From Macrolepiota albuminosa (taxonomy: Eukaryota; Basidiomycota; Agaricomycetes; Agaricales; Agaricaceae): a stretch of 64,000 nucleotides of DNA. Each line of letters starts with the position of its first letter. Positions within the stretch are counted from its first letter, which is position 1. Below, in pieces: positions 47,501 to 57,721 of the stretch. Position numbers and translations under genes: made by a program. The stretch is taken from positions 174,258 through 238,257 of the forward strand of contig JAMWFC010000084.1 in NCBI GenBank assembly GCA_027475525.1, in the 5' to 3' direction. The notes beneath the pieces are model-generated. The model made no database searches. It saw nothing but the letters and a program-made list of their open reading frames with translations, and was not told the origin of the DNA.

Positions 47501-47934
47501 GTGACGTCAGTTTATCATTTCGATTTCTTCCTGCAAGGTACTTTTACTTTTCATATCGCCGTTACACTGGCAAGGGTAATCAAATTCTTCCAGCTCACGG
47601 GGGGCTTCAAGGCACTACACGTCCGACTCACTATTATGTCGTTCACGACGACATTGGTTTCAAGGCTGACGAACTACAAGGCCTGACGAACGCTGTTTCT
47701 TACATGTTTGCACGAGCTACGAAGGCCGTGAGTCTAGTTTCTCCTGCGTACTATGCAGATCTCGCCTGCGAGCGTGGACGTTGCTATTTGCATCGGCTCC
47801 TCCAAGGCATAGGTTCTAGTGGATCGACTAGGAGTGGGCCAGATGCGGAAGAGCAGGTATTTCGTGAAGCCACCCAAATGTGGCATGGCGGCGTTTCTGG
47901 GCCCACTTTGAAGGACACCATGTTTTATTTGTAA
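44518..47934 (+). CDS. Argonaute (PAZ-PIWI) protein of RNA silencing, 12 exons (944 aa)
   Basis: Exons: 44518-44681, 44740-45222, 45276-45517, 45565-45795, 45850-46581, 46635-46676, 46735-46795, 46848-47037, 47089-47196, 47245-47355, 47408-47537, 47594-47934 (2835 nt). Order: Gly/Arg-rich N-terminus (GNRGRGRG), N domain, PAZ around LPLVDVGGNKANYLPAELCE, MID, PIWI. Slicer residues: Asp in GIDVTHPG, Glu in the QETKKE segment, Asp in VYRDGVSEGQF, and Asp in AYYADLACERGRC. This gives a DEDD rather than DEDH tetrad, known from active fungal Argonautes. Intron 5 has a GC donor (g|gcaagt). It binds small RNAs and cleaves matching transcripts. It appears intact. Confidence 0.93.
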
Positions 47935-48275
47935 TTTCATCATGTCATAACCGCGGATGGATTAGGAACGATACCATTTAACAGTAGCACACACGACTAT
48001 ACTGACAGACCACGATCATTTGTATGTTACTGTACATATATGTAGCAAATGAGGATTTTCTTTCTTGGAACTCAAGAGACATTAATTAACCGATTGAAAA
48101 GTTAAGTGGCACAAACCATAATCATCTTCATACATACACAATTACTATTGCATCGTCAAGATTCCGAGACAATTGCATAAGTAGAAAACACTAATACATA
48201 TCTCTTATCAAAGCAAGTGGTAACTACAACTGATATATGAAAGTACAACGTCAACGGTAAAAAGTCCATTTAGAT
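47935..48275. other. Intergenic, convergent 3' ends
   Basis: AT-rich spacer between the convergent Argonaute and small heat-shock genes; nothing else is seen. Confidence 0.7.
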
Positions 48276-48857
48276 TTAGAATATTGTAATCTTCTTGGGA
48301 GCTACTTCAGGGCTGGACTTTGGAAAGACGACAGAAAGCACGCCATCATCAAGTTTAGCCTTGATATCATCCTCCTAGGAAAACTCTATGAATGACTGCG
48401 TCGAGGTGCCCAAGAAAGTACACATACCTTTATACCCTGAGGAAGTCGAAGTGTGCGCGTAAACTTGCCAAATCTCCGCTCACGAATAGCATAACCATTT
48501 TCATCATGCTCTGTGGACCTCTTGCTCTCGCCACTAACGGTTAAGCGACCATTGTGAACATCAATCGACACATCCTCTTTCTTCAAGCCAGGCAACTCGA
48601 ACGTCGCCGTGACAGTGTTATCGGTGTTTTCGTGCAAGTCCATCCTGAAAAGAAATCAAATCATCTAGTCAGCAACAAGAAACCAGACATGATGTTTTGT
48701 AAACTCACGTTGGCCTGAGAGTAGCAGCTATGCCTACATCCTGGCCTCCACCACGACGCTGGACTTGTTTGTTTTTGTCAGCCAGTCCAGTGCTGAAAGC
48801 ATCGTCAAGGAGTCTTTCGAAATGGTAGAAAGGCTCGTAGTAGAAGAAGGACGACAT
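48276..48857 (-). CDS. Small heat-shock protein (Hsp20/alpha-crystallin), 154 aa
   Basis: Minus exons: 48857-48709, 48644-48428, 48374-48276 (465 nt). It starts MSSFFYYEPFYHFERLLDD. The alpha-crystallin domain includes ATFELPGLKKEDVSIDVHN, GRLTVSGES, ERRFGKFTRTLRLPQGI and ends KLDDGVLSVVFPK. The C-terminal tail is KKITIF, with I-x-I/F-type anchoring. It is an ATP-independent chaperone forming oligomers that hold unfolding proteins, and the length is normal for fungal Hsp16-type proteins. The upstream region on this strand has a TATA-like box and a heat-shock element. Confidence 0.93.
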
Positions 48858-48913
48858 TGTGTTGTTGGTACAAAGACTGAGTGAGTTTGTAGATGAGGAG
48901 CAGCTTGAGCAGC

Positions 48914-48921
48914 CTTAAATA
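48914..48921 (-). promoter_or_regulatory. TATA-like box of the Hsp20 gene
   Basis: The plus strand reads ttaaatat (minus: atatttaa), about 60 bp upstream of the start codon, a reasonable place for a stress-gene TATA box. Confidence 0.45.
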
Positions 48922-48971
48922 TGCCTAGCCTGGGGGAATGATGTCATGCATTATATTGCTAGTTCGCTCCA

Positions 48972-48979
48972 GAAGATTC
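48972..48979 (-). promoter_or_regulatory. Heat-shock element (GAAgaTTC)
   Basis: The palindrome gaagattc gives two inverted nGAAn units, about 115 bp upstream of the Hsp20 ATG. This is the minimal Hsf1 core; a clear third unit is not present. Confidence 0.4.
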
Positions 48980-50138
48980 ATAACCTTATGAATAAGCAAG
49001 TTGAGCGCTAGATGTCGAGCCCCGCAGAAGTCTGGAGAAAATACAAGAACCTCGGAGAACTAGTGTGGCAGTGCACGTCAAGCAAATTATCATTGTTGAC
49101 GACTCTATTTCGCGCGAGAACGGTACTGGAGGGGCGAAGATCAACGAGCTTAGAGAATGAGGGAAAATGCGAAGCAGAGCCGAATGAGAAGTTGAACGAT
49201 GCTCGTGCATCGTACTCGACTCTCAATCAGGTAGCGACTTTTCTGGTACTTTCAGAGAACAATGGTGGACTTTACATTCTCTTAACACACTTGTATCACT
49301 TCGAAGTCTCCAATTTAATTGCATGTTCGCAGTCGTTAATATTGCGACGGGAAAATTCTGTCGCGAAAGCAAATTCCGTGCATAGTACTCATCCGGTCAT
49401 CTCAAGTGAAGCCTCAACGTACCTTAAACGTACCTGAGATTCCAGTATCCTCTCTCACTGGAAGAACGCCAAGGGCGAGTTCGTAGTAACGTGGTCGAGT
49501 CTCACAGAACGTTTGTTTAAGCGGTGATTGGTGGGTGTTGAAGTTCCTGAAATGCCATGCCAACTGCACCGCTTTAGACAAAGCATACCTCGTCTTGTTC
49601 AGCCATTCCGCACCCCGCAGGGACACCTGCTGCAATACCGCTTGTTCTGTACTATTTCGCAACTGCGGGATCAAGAACTCTAAACCTGATCGTAAAAGGG
49701 ATGAGCTGCGATCAGAGATCTTGAAAGGATGGGTGAGGATGCATCGATGAGCGTCGGACTCGGACGCGGTCAAGAGTGGAAGTGGTCTGTGGAATGTGAA
49801 AACTTGGATGTGTACCTCAAGTTACCACGACTTGAACGTCTGGTCATATTCAATCTCGTTTCCCATCTTTTTCGGAATGGTGCTCGTCGTATATCCACCG
49901 TGGGCGCCTCGTGTTTATGCAGCCATCATATAATTGTGTATCCTTTATTTGACCATTGTACCTGCATCGACAGGATCTGTCAACGCGTCTCTATTGCTTT
50001 GTATCTCGTTGTTACCCTGACTCTTTTATTCTACCCTGGAGAACACGACAAAAACACGATGTTTTATGAACTGCTAAGCACCTATAAAGAACCCCTCAGA
50101 ATCTCCATCTGTCCTCCAGCCTTGGACCGTCGTGAAAC
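48980..50138. other. Intergenic region, 1.2 kb, no secure gene
   Basis: Both strands carry medium ORFs with no recognised family. The best candidate is the minus frame at 49414-49773, listed separately. Confidence 0.5.
49414..49773 (-). CDS. Possible exon of an unrecognised protein, doubtful
   Basis: A 119-codon open frame without an ATG at its head, so only conceivable as an internal exon. Its composition looks protein-like (LRSGLEFLIPQLRNSTEQAV; RYALSKAVQLAWHFRNF; RYYELALGVLPVRE), and a GT donor follows KVR at 49425 (aag|gtacgt). No partner exon or family could be fixed. A plus-strand frame overlaps it. Confidence 0.25.
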   Translation of the reverse strand: MTASESDAHRCILTHPFKISDRSSSLLRSGLEFLIPQLRNSTEQAVLQQVSLRGAEWLNKTRYALSKAVQLAWHFRNFNTHQSPLKQTFCETRPRYYELALGVLPVREDTGISGTFKVR

Positions 50139-51197
50139 ATGCACACCAAAAGTTATGCTACTACATCTACGTCCAATCTCATCGACTTGGCCGACGAGTT
50201 GTTAAAGATATTTACAAGTCTTCCGCGGCCCTACGATGAGAACTTGGACGGCCTACAACCTCAGGATTCTTGGGATTCGCACTCTGAAACTCTTTTTCCC
50301 CCTTCGTGGTATTCCGGAGCTCCCTTTCTGTACACGCACCATCTGCCCTCCAAATTTTCAGGAAACTCATCTTCGACTGAAGACCTTATCTCAAGCTGTG
50401 ATAGATCTATTAATGGGCTGGCAGTGGGAACATCGAGCGCCACAGTGTACGTGCCTTGTCTTTTGTAGTTTGTAACCCTTCTTATTCTGAAAAACAGTCT
50501 TCCTGAGGTTGAGGATAGAATTAAATACATCTCCCCTCACCTCATTCACTTACTGCCAGCGCACAATCATGGCGGAGAAGCGGTGTGTTCATATAAATCG
50601 TATCCTCCCACCTCAACATTTTCCGTGCCACATATGAACCGAATGACTGCTTTGTCGGATTGTTCTACTACTGATGACTGCTCTGACGATGAACACATTC
50701 CTATTTCCTTCCTAGCACGGCGTAAAGGAAAATCGAAGCGCTCCGCAGAAAACAGTGTGGCGCGGCGCAATTCTCTCCGTCGCGCTCCAGAGACTGTTCA
50801 GCGTCAACCATCTCTCAGCCGTGGGAAGGACGCCGACTTCATGCCATCGCGTATCATACCTGCACAAGGCCAGGTAGATATTCCTCGAGGTACGAAGCGC
50901 AGAGCGGAGAATTTGACGCAACAGACCTCCGAGCATACGTCAAAACGCCGCAACCTTGGAGGACAAAAAACGAAGGTGTCTCCGGAAATCATTGAAAGCC
51001 ACATTCAACGTATTGAGGAGTACGATTTAGTATGTCCCTTATGTTACGAGCCAATATTGGGGCGGAAGTCGGACCTCAAGAGACATATACAGAGTCACGG
51101 AAAACCTTCGCATCAATGCACATGTTGCGGGAGGTTCCTTAGCCGGTATGACTCTTTAAAAAGACATCGACAAACCTGTCTCTCTCCCGTTCTTTGA
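50139..51197 (+). CDS. C2H2-type zinc-finger protein, two exons (335 aa)
   Basis: Exons 50139-50446 and 50498-51197 (1008 nt). The N-terminal half is Ser/Thr/Pro-rich, and the middle is basic with Lys/Arg clusters (ARRKGKSKRS; GTKRRAE). The C-terminus has two adjacent zinc fingers: CPLCYEPILGRKSDLKRHIQ plus H, then CTCCGRFLSRYDSLKRH ending in Cys (C2HC). It is probably a sequence-specific DNA-binding regulator; the target is unknown. Fungal C2H2 proteins often have such lone C-terminal finger pairs. Its 3' end converges on the next minus-strand gene. Confidence 0.82.
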
Positions 51198-51350
51198 AAA
51201 TAATAGTGAAGTAGACATTATAGATTCTTTGTTTAAACTGGACAGTAGCATCATTATAATTGTACAATAAATTCATATAAAAGATTTGCATTTCGAAATT
51301 TGTTTCATGACGTACCTGCATATTCAGTCCACAGAATAGATCTTCATTGG

Positions 51351-52528
51351 CTATATTCCCATACGTCGTACATCGTCTTGCAATCTTGAAAATCGCATGT
51401 CCAACCTCCTGAAGTCATCTCTCCGACCTTGATATTCACGCTCCATCCACTGATTCAAATCTCTCAAGTACCGTGCTACCTCGCGATACTGTTCTAGGAT
51501 TGCCTGTTGTCTGAGATGGTGTTCCTGTTTCAAATAGAGAGCAATAACTGAACGCAGATTCTGTACAGAAACTTAATAATCAAACTTACTCCAATGAACT
51601 CCATGACAGGATTGAAAATTTCTTCAGGAACCTGAACTACAATTGTCTCTTGTCGAGGCGGTTCGGATTGTTGCGGGGTTCGCTGAACTACAGGCCGGTC
51701 CTCATGCACCCTCGTTCCTCTGTGGTAACGATTCTGAGATTCTCGGGCCTGCGAATCAGCAGGCAAACTTTGTTGGTGTGGAACAGGCGGCAGGTGTCTG
51801 TTACTATCGTTCCGACTAGCTGTATGTTGCGGCCTGGCTTGCTGAGGCTGGCGCCGAGAGTCAATCTGAGAGTCGGACAAGGCCAGTGGCTCTGGAAGCG
51901 GAGATCCCGAGTCAAATGCCCTGTCAGTGGCCAGCAGTCTCTCGATCTGCATCTGCCGTAGTTCGCGAGACACCTCGACATCGTCACTGTCGGTTTGATC
52001 CTCAGCAGTACTCTGAGTCTGAGGTCCTAATCGTACTGCAGATGGGACGGGCGCAGCGGGACGACGTACTCGATGCAAACGCGGAGGAATATGCGCGATG
52101 CTGTGGCCCGGGAGGGTGAAATCTCCGTTGCGCGGGACATCATTTGTTACGGACGACGTATCGGCGCTCATGGGCCTTAAAAGAGGGTCATATGCGATAT
52201 GAGTAAGGGGAGGCGGATAATCCAGGATATCAAGGTTTAGAATTTCCAGCTCTTCGTCAGAGTTAGACAGCAATTCAGACGAACTTTGAAGTTCATCTGC
52301 TACGTTTCGGGGACCAGAATCACTGAGGATGTTCTGTTCAGGCGAAGGAGATCGGCTGTATTGGCCAGAAACGGCCGCTGGGGTCCTCCTGGAGGCTTCA
52401 GCGGTGTGTCTTTCGCTTTGTGGATAAAACCGTGCCGGTGTTCCTGGCTGGACTTGCTGCTCTTGTAAGTAAGCCTCAGAACCATGGTATCGATTTCCGA
52501 GTCTCCACTCTTCGGGTCGAGTCTCCAT
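51351..52528 (-). CDS. Disordered protein with C-terminal coiled-coil module shared with the giant protein (370 aa)
   Basis: Minus exons 52528-51590 and 51524-51351, with a 65-nt phase-0 intron. Residues 1-290 are Ser/Pro/Gln/Arg-rich and disordered. The end reads IVVQVPEEIFNPVMEFIG, then intron, then a helical segment (YLRDLNQWMEREYQGRRDDF). In the giant protein at 29202-29477 the matching sequence is VVVQLPPVFEGIMDLLR, then a phase-0 intron, then YIRGLNEWLRQDIDDRRNEL. The two helices share about 15 of 47 identities including the L-N-x-W and R-R pairs, and have the intron at the same residue. No PH domain is present here. Function unknown. Confidence 0.75.
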
Positions 52529-53085
52529 TGCAGTGAGCCTTGTCCCGTAGGTCTGTCAAAATCGAATTCTGAAGTTCTAGCCTATTGAAAAGATCAAGGG
52601 TTAAAGAAATAGTATACAATTGGCCATCTGTGAGTAGTGTGGCGGGAAATAGGTCTGAGTTCTAATTTGCCCAGGAAATTTGCTCCAGCACCTCTCAGGC
52701 CCTATTTTGCAAGCCTAATTCTCAGCAAATTTGCTAAAGCTATTTCTCTTTGACTTCGTCGCCTGGTGGACAAGATATAGAATGTATTTGTACTGGCTTT
52801 GCTTTATATACAAATAAGTTTTACAATATTTGCTACAAAGTGGTGGGTGAGGACGCCGACTTGAAATGGTGAGCTCTGACCTGCCGCGAGGTTCTGCGAA
52901 AGAAAGAACAGAACCGAGATTAGCCGCGATTCCCCACGATTGTTAGGAGCAAGCGACACATTGCCGTGATGAAGTGCACCAGGGAGTCTCCACTGCATCG
53001 CTTTGGCTGGGAGCAACACGATACCCCCTCTGACTAGGAGGGGCTCCCTGAAACTGGTATAAAGACGTGTGCTCACCTGGGCTTA
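52529..53085. other. Boundary region of the DIRS-like element
   Basis: No gene. It holds the promoter side of the 51.3-52.5 kb gene and the untranslated end of the DIRS-like element, whose exact terminus I could not place. Confidence 0.5.
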
Positions 53086-54325
53086 CTATTTCCTGAAAGC
53101 CAGCGTCAATTTTAAGAATGATTCGTGCAGCGTGGGTACAGCTTGCAAATATGGAGCTAGTATTTGCTCGTGCTTTGACAAATACCCATAGAACACATCG
53201 CTGGACCAACGCCTGATGGCTTTCATAGCCTCAAAAGGTACCCCCCTCATGAGGTACTCTAGGGTTGCACCGATTCTGATGCTGTGACCCTGCAACGGTT
53301 CTAGGTTTGTGGCTTTTGCAGCCTGGTGAGTACTTCCAAAAACTTTTTCTTGGTTAACGCTGTGTATTTTCCTTTTTTATTGCAATACGCAAATAGAGGG
53401 CTGCCAGACAGCGGTGAGTTCACTCTCAGGTGAGTTTTGAGAGCGTTTCTAGGGTCCGAGACTCTGCTCTGTGCTGCCTATGACATGGTCTCTCCATGGA
53501 CTGCTGTCTTTGTCCTGGGCAGGTGGATGGCCATTGTTTCAAGGCCTGTTTTGTCAGTTGATTTGTGTACATTGCTTGGTTTTACGTGCATGGAGGGGTT
53601 GAAAGAGGTTAAGGTTTGTATTGTGAATTCCCCTAGTCGGGTGGCACTGTAGAAACATGTAGTGGCACATGCAAATACCACTATGTTGAGTGGGTTTGGT
53701 TCAGTATCACTCATGCCCAGCTGCCTATGCATTGCCTTGAGAAAGGCTGGCATGCATGGACTTCTTTTCTTTCTTTCGAGGTTTTAGGCGTAAGTCTCTC
53801 TGCAGCTTTGATCAATGCTCTCATTCAGGACTCATCTATGTTCCAGGCCATGGCATGCAGCAAGTGCCATGCTTTTACTCTGGCTAAAAAATTTTCAATG
53901 GCAGATTTTGAGTATGCCCCTGCCAGGGCTGCCACAAACGCCTCTAGCACCTCTGCTGTGACAGGTGCTCTCACTTGTTCCAGTATGCCACAATAATCAC
54001 AGAACACATGGAATAACAGCAAACCTGTTCCATATGTCTCTTTAGTCAATAGGGCCCAGGCCTCGTTCATGACTTCGAAAACTCTTTTCTCATCATCTTC
54101 AGAGATTCTGGGTTCCACCTCCAGTCTGGAGCTAATGCAAGATCCATTGGGCACTGTCCAGAGCCTCAACCTCTCTTTTGCCATGATGTGTGGCCTTAAG
54201 GCAGACTGTTTGGGCTCTAATCTTGAGGCATAAGGTTTCGATTGACAGTGGCTCACATGACTTTCTGCAGCAATTGGCATTGAAACACTCACATGTCTGT
54301 CCAGTGCTGTGCATATGAGATCCAC
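53086..54325 (-). pseudogene. Tyrosine recombinase of the DIRS-like element
   Basis: The N-terminal core-binding region lies at 54325-53825 (RISEDDEKRVFEVMNEAWAL; ENFLARVKAWHLLHAMAW). The catalytic domain follows: first Arg in YSATRLGEFTIQ (53753-53478), H-x-x-R in LQGHSIRIGATLEYLMRG, and the nucleophile region FYGYLSKHEQILAPYL (53295-53086). A TGA at about 53825, a TAG near 53476 and at least two frame shifts break it. Tyrosine recombinases insert a circular cDNA, replacing the DDE integrase of LTR elements. Confidence 0.8.
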
Positions 54326-55576
54326 TCGTCAATTTGCTGCTCTGAGATTTCTTTGCATGTGCCACATTTTGATAGTTGTGCTGATCCACTGTTTTTTTTA
54401 GAGTCTGTGCATCGGTGCTCAACTTTTGTTCCAAAGGTGGGCTCACCTTCAATGTCAACTACAAAGTTTGTGATTGCATTGGGAATTTGGACTGCTGGAA
54501 GGAGTTGGCTCCATTCATAGTATATTTCCCTTGATGGTGCATCTGCCAGGTTATGATTGCTCTGAACATACTGGGTGCATACGCTGATTCCATTTTGTCT
54601 ACAGATAGTGTGCACATGCTTGAAAACTTCATTGATTGCTATGTTGTGGCTCCGTCCAACCCACCACCCCTCCACAACTCTGCGGTTGTTGCAGTAGACC
54701 TTGAAGCATCTCCCCACATCTCCTCTGCAGATAAGGGAGGATACCATGAAGAAAAAACCAACTGCCTCTGCCCACCCAATGTCTTGGCCCTTGCTTTTCC
54801 ATCCTTTGACCAGCTTCCATGCATGCCATTGGTTACCAATTGTGATTCCAATGCCCATGGATAAGCTGGCATCTGAGAAGGCTTGCATGTCAAGGTAGAG
54901 TTGTGGTTCTGATATTCTTTTCTCCACTGCTTCAAATAGTAATCACTTCTATTAGAGCAAATCTCCGGCGATATGTTTTGGTGGGATATGTGGCATGAAC
55001 GGACGATTACTGAACAAATCCAAGAAGGCTTCCAGACTGGTGAGGTAAGCTCTTCCTTCAGGTATGACACAGCATGCATGAAGGAGCTTTCTATACAGTT
55101 TTTGAGCTTCTTCAAGGGTATGTGTCTGGGATTTCTCCCAATCAGCAATAGCTTGTCTGTATTTGTCTCATACAGTTTTTGAGCTTCTTCAAGGGTATGT
55201 GTCTGGGATTTCTCCCAATCAGCAATAGCTTGTCTGTATTTGTCTCTTTTTTCCCAGGGGATATAGATCTTTCAGGCTTTAATGTCCCAGATGAATCCAA
55301 TGTAAGGCACTGATTTACTGAATGGCACATCCTTCACTCTTTTCCAGAGGATTCTGAGCAGGTCTGAGATTCAATCAATGTCTTGCATGGCATAAGAGAA
55401 TTTTTGGTCCACATCTGAGTGAGGCAGCAGATCAGAAAAGTCAGAAATTGGACACAGCATGTCTTCATCATATTCATCATACTCATCATTATCATTCTTG
55501 GCACCCTGGTACCAAATTCTCCCTCCGTTGTGTACTCTACCCCTGCTTGATGAGATCTCATCTGCCCATCTCTTCC
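54289..55576 (-). pseudogene. DIRS-like RT C-terminus and RNase H
   Basis: The RT thumb region reads SDLLRILWKRVKDVPFSKSV, PYIGFIWDIKA and EEAQKLY, then after one 77-bp duplication HACCVIPEGRAYLTSLEAFL. RNase H has its first Asp in FSDASLSMGIGIT and a late motif SNHNLADAPSRE. In-frame TGAs occur in the thumb (QDID*ISDLL; IKA*KIY). The palm with the YxDD motif is absent because the Gypsy LTR starts at 55577. An acidic Asp/Glu/Tyr stretch (NDNDEYDEYDEDM) lies at the break. Confidence 0.78.
55093..55246. repeat. Exact 77-bp tandem duplication (DIRS-like RT)
   Basis: Units 55093-55169 and 55170-55246. It breaks the RT thumb frame. Confidence 0.95.
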
Positions 55577-55594
55577 TGTCACGACCCCTCCCCT

Positions 55595-55748
55595 CCGGGC
55601 CCACCCCGGGACACCCCCGGAACACCATCCGGGACCCTCCCTCCGACCCCACAGGACACGCCCCGCCATCACCGGGCCCACCCCGGGACACCCCCGGAAC
55701 ACCATCCGGGACCCTCCCTCCGACCCCACAGGACACGCCCCGCCATCA
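55595..55748. repeat. Exact 77-bp tandem duplication (LTR)
   Basis: Units 55595-55671 and 55672-55748, in the C-rich LTR start. Confidence 0.95.
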
Positions 55749-56026
55749 GCCGCCACCAGCCCTGATCAACGATCAGATCACGCGACTCATTCCCGGCCAT
55801 CACGCATCACGCATCACGACTCCCCCCGCGTCAATTGATCATGCGCCCCACACACGCGATCCCGGTACACAGTCCCTGCCTACTACTCAATAACCCCCGG
55901 AACCCATCCCAGACACCCTGGAATCCTGAGACCCGGTCCCGTAGTACTTATAGTGTAGCTCCCTGTTGTATTCGGTAGTCTTGATATTACATACACTGTT
56001 ACTTGCTTTACTTGGATTGTTGCGTG

Positions 56027-56180
56027 CCCTCTATTTGACTGGTACGCATTGACTGGCACGCTTGACTGGCACACTTGGATAATCGCGTGCTCTAAGACTG
56101 GTACCCTCTATTTGACTGGTACGCATTGACTGGCACGCTTGACTGGCACACTTGGATAATCGCGTGCTCTAAGACTGGTA
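56027..56180. repeat. Exact 77-bp tandem duplication (LTR/leader)
   Basis: Units 56027-56103 and 56104-56180; the unit itself contains three gactggYac words. Confidence 0.95.
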
Positions 56181-56335
56181 CGCACTTCGCGACTTTAACT
56201 TACTAACTTGGTCTCGTCTTAGAACCCCCCGGTTCACGACTCGACCCCCACCCAAACTCCCCAGTTACCCATCCACCCAAAACCCCCAGACTAAGTTCCC
56301 TCTCCCGGGATTTCCCTGTCCACATCTTGAATCCC

Positions 56336-56489
56336 GGAGTCCTAGCCCCGGAGTTCCAGACACCCGAGTATCCGTGGGTCAAGTCCGCATTGTAAGGGCG
56401 ATTGCTTTCCCGGGAGTCCTAGCCCCGGAGTTCCAGACACCCGAGTATCCGTGGGTCAAGTCCGCATTGTAAGGGCGATTGCTTTCCCG
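56336..56489. repeat. Exact 77-bp tandem duplication (leader)
   Basis: Units 56336-56412 and 56413-56489, upstream of the first ATG. Confidence 0.95.
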
Positions 56490-56519
56490 GAGAGCCCCTG
56501 ACTCAGCGGAACCTGACAT

Positions 56520-56673
56520 AATATCAAGACTCCCTCCTTACACCATTCTTGATGGCTACGTATACTCACACTTACTACCCCACGGGCTACCAGACCAATA
56601 TCAAGACTCCCTCCTTACACCATTCTTGATGGCTACGTATACTCACACTTACTACCCCACGGGCTACCAGACC
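56520..56673. repeat. Exact 77-bp tandem duplication (start of gag)
   Basis: Units 56520-56596 and 56597-56673. It duplicates the gag start codon context gATGgctacgtatac. Confidence 0.95.
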
Positions 56674-57721
56674 GACCCCTACGGCCGCCCGGTACCTGAG
56701 CATTACTCTGCACAGACCCCCCGCCCCGTCTACCCACTCCTCCCATATGAACCTCCGTACCTCCACCGTCACTGGGCCCCCAACCCATCCCTCTATGATC
56801 TGGGGCCCTCAGCCAGCTGGGCCCCTCCGCCCAACTTAGCCATGGCACGACCCGTGGAGGTCCCCTCGTACCGGAGCATCCCTGGGGGCCTGCCAGAGAC
56901 CCCACCAGTACCCAGTGGACCTTGCCTGATCCCCCCCAGCGAGGGCTCCTTTGCATCCACCCCCTACTACGGCTACCAGCGCCCCGTTTCCCAGCCCCGA
57001 GAACCCCGAGGACCCCCCTACCTCGACTACCCCCCTCGTCACTACCCGGCCGCCGCTCCACCTGCTCGAACCCCTCCCTCGCCAATGGGACAACAACACC
57101 TTGAGGAATATGAACAGCAATGGGACGAAGTACTCCGCTCACTCAGGATTATGCCGGAGGACTTTGCTCAACGGACAAGGGCGCTGCTCACGGAATTCGG
57201 GCACGACGACTTCGAAGGCACTCTGGAGGAATAGGCTCAATGCTTGGTCGAGTTTGGGGACCGCCTCACGCGAGGAGAACTCCCGGAGCAAACTATGGTA
57301 AAGTATAGGCGCAATACAATCCTCCGAAAAGAATTGCAGCAGCTGCTCGACGAAGTCCACGCGTTCCTCTCCCCTCGACCCCTCGACGACCCCGCGGACC
57401 CAGGTCGCTCGATTCACGTTCGACGGGAACCCCCAGAGCCGGCCCCGGCAGCCCCAACAGCCCCCGCGGACCCCTCTCCAGAACAACGACAACGGGAAGA
57501 GCGACAAAACGCCTCAGCCATATTGCGGTCCCTCAACCCAACTGGAGGCCTCTTCGATCAACCCGCTGCCCGCACGGTAGGCTTGTCAACTCGCCGCAGG
57601 GCTAACTCCATTCCTAGTACCTTCGAGACCTGGATCAACCCGCTGCCCGCACGGTAGGCTTGTCAACTCGCCGCAGGGCTAACTCCATTCCTAGTACCTT
57701 CGAGACCTGGGGACAGCCTTA
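56629..57721 (+). pseudogene. Gypsy Gag, N-terminal Pro/Tyr-rich part
   Basis: ATG 56629 (MATYTHTYYPTGYQTDPYGR). The protein is Pro/Tyr-rich, then helical (EEYEQQWDEVLRSLRIMPED). An in-frame TAG at 57232-57234 is followed by the same frame (AQCLVEFGDRLTR; NTILRKELQQLLDEVHAFL), so it was probably CAG once. The 77-bp duplication at 57556 shifts the frame. Counted once, the frame meets TAA at 57719-57721. The role is inferred from position before the capsid-like part. Confidence 0.65.
57556..57709. repeat. Exact 77-bp tandem duplication (gag)
   Basis: Units 57556-57632 and 57633-57709. Confidence 0.95.

Larger units (their letters stand above)
52640..55576 (-). mobile_element. DIRS-like (tyrosine-recombinase) retrotransposon, degenerate, cut by Gypsy
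   Basis: On the minus strand, RT C-terminus and RNase H (55576-54289) are followed by a tyrosine recombinase (54325-53086), the order of DIRS/YR retroelements. It lacks an LTR integrase. The RT N-terminus is missing because a Gypsy LTR begins at 55577; the remainder may lie beyond the window. Stops and frame shifts show decay. Terminal split repeats could not be identified; the left boundary is a rough estimate. Confidence 0.75.
55577..56220 (+). repeat. 5' LTR of the second Gypsy element (right edge uncertain)
   Basis: Starts TGTCACGACC. The first part is very C-rich; the second is rich in gactggYac words. The partner LTR is outside the window, so the right edge is a guess. Two 77-bp duplications fall inside it. 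Confidence 0.5.

Noticed and set aside
49729..50205. 158-residue plus-strand ORF
   Set aside because: Overlaps a minus frame, has mixed composition and no family, and runs into the true start of the zinc-finger gene in another frame.
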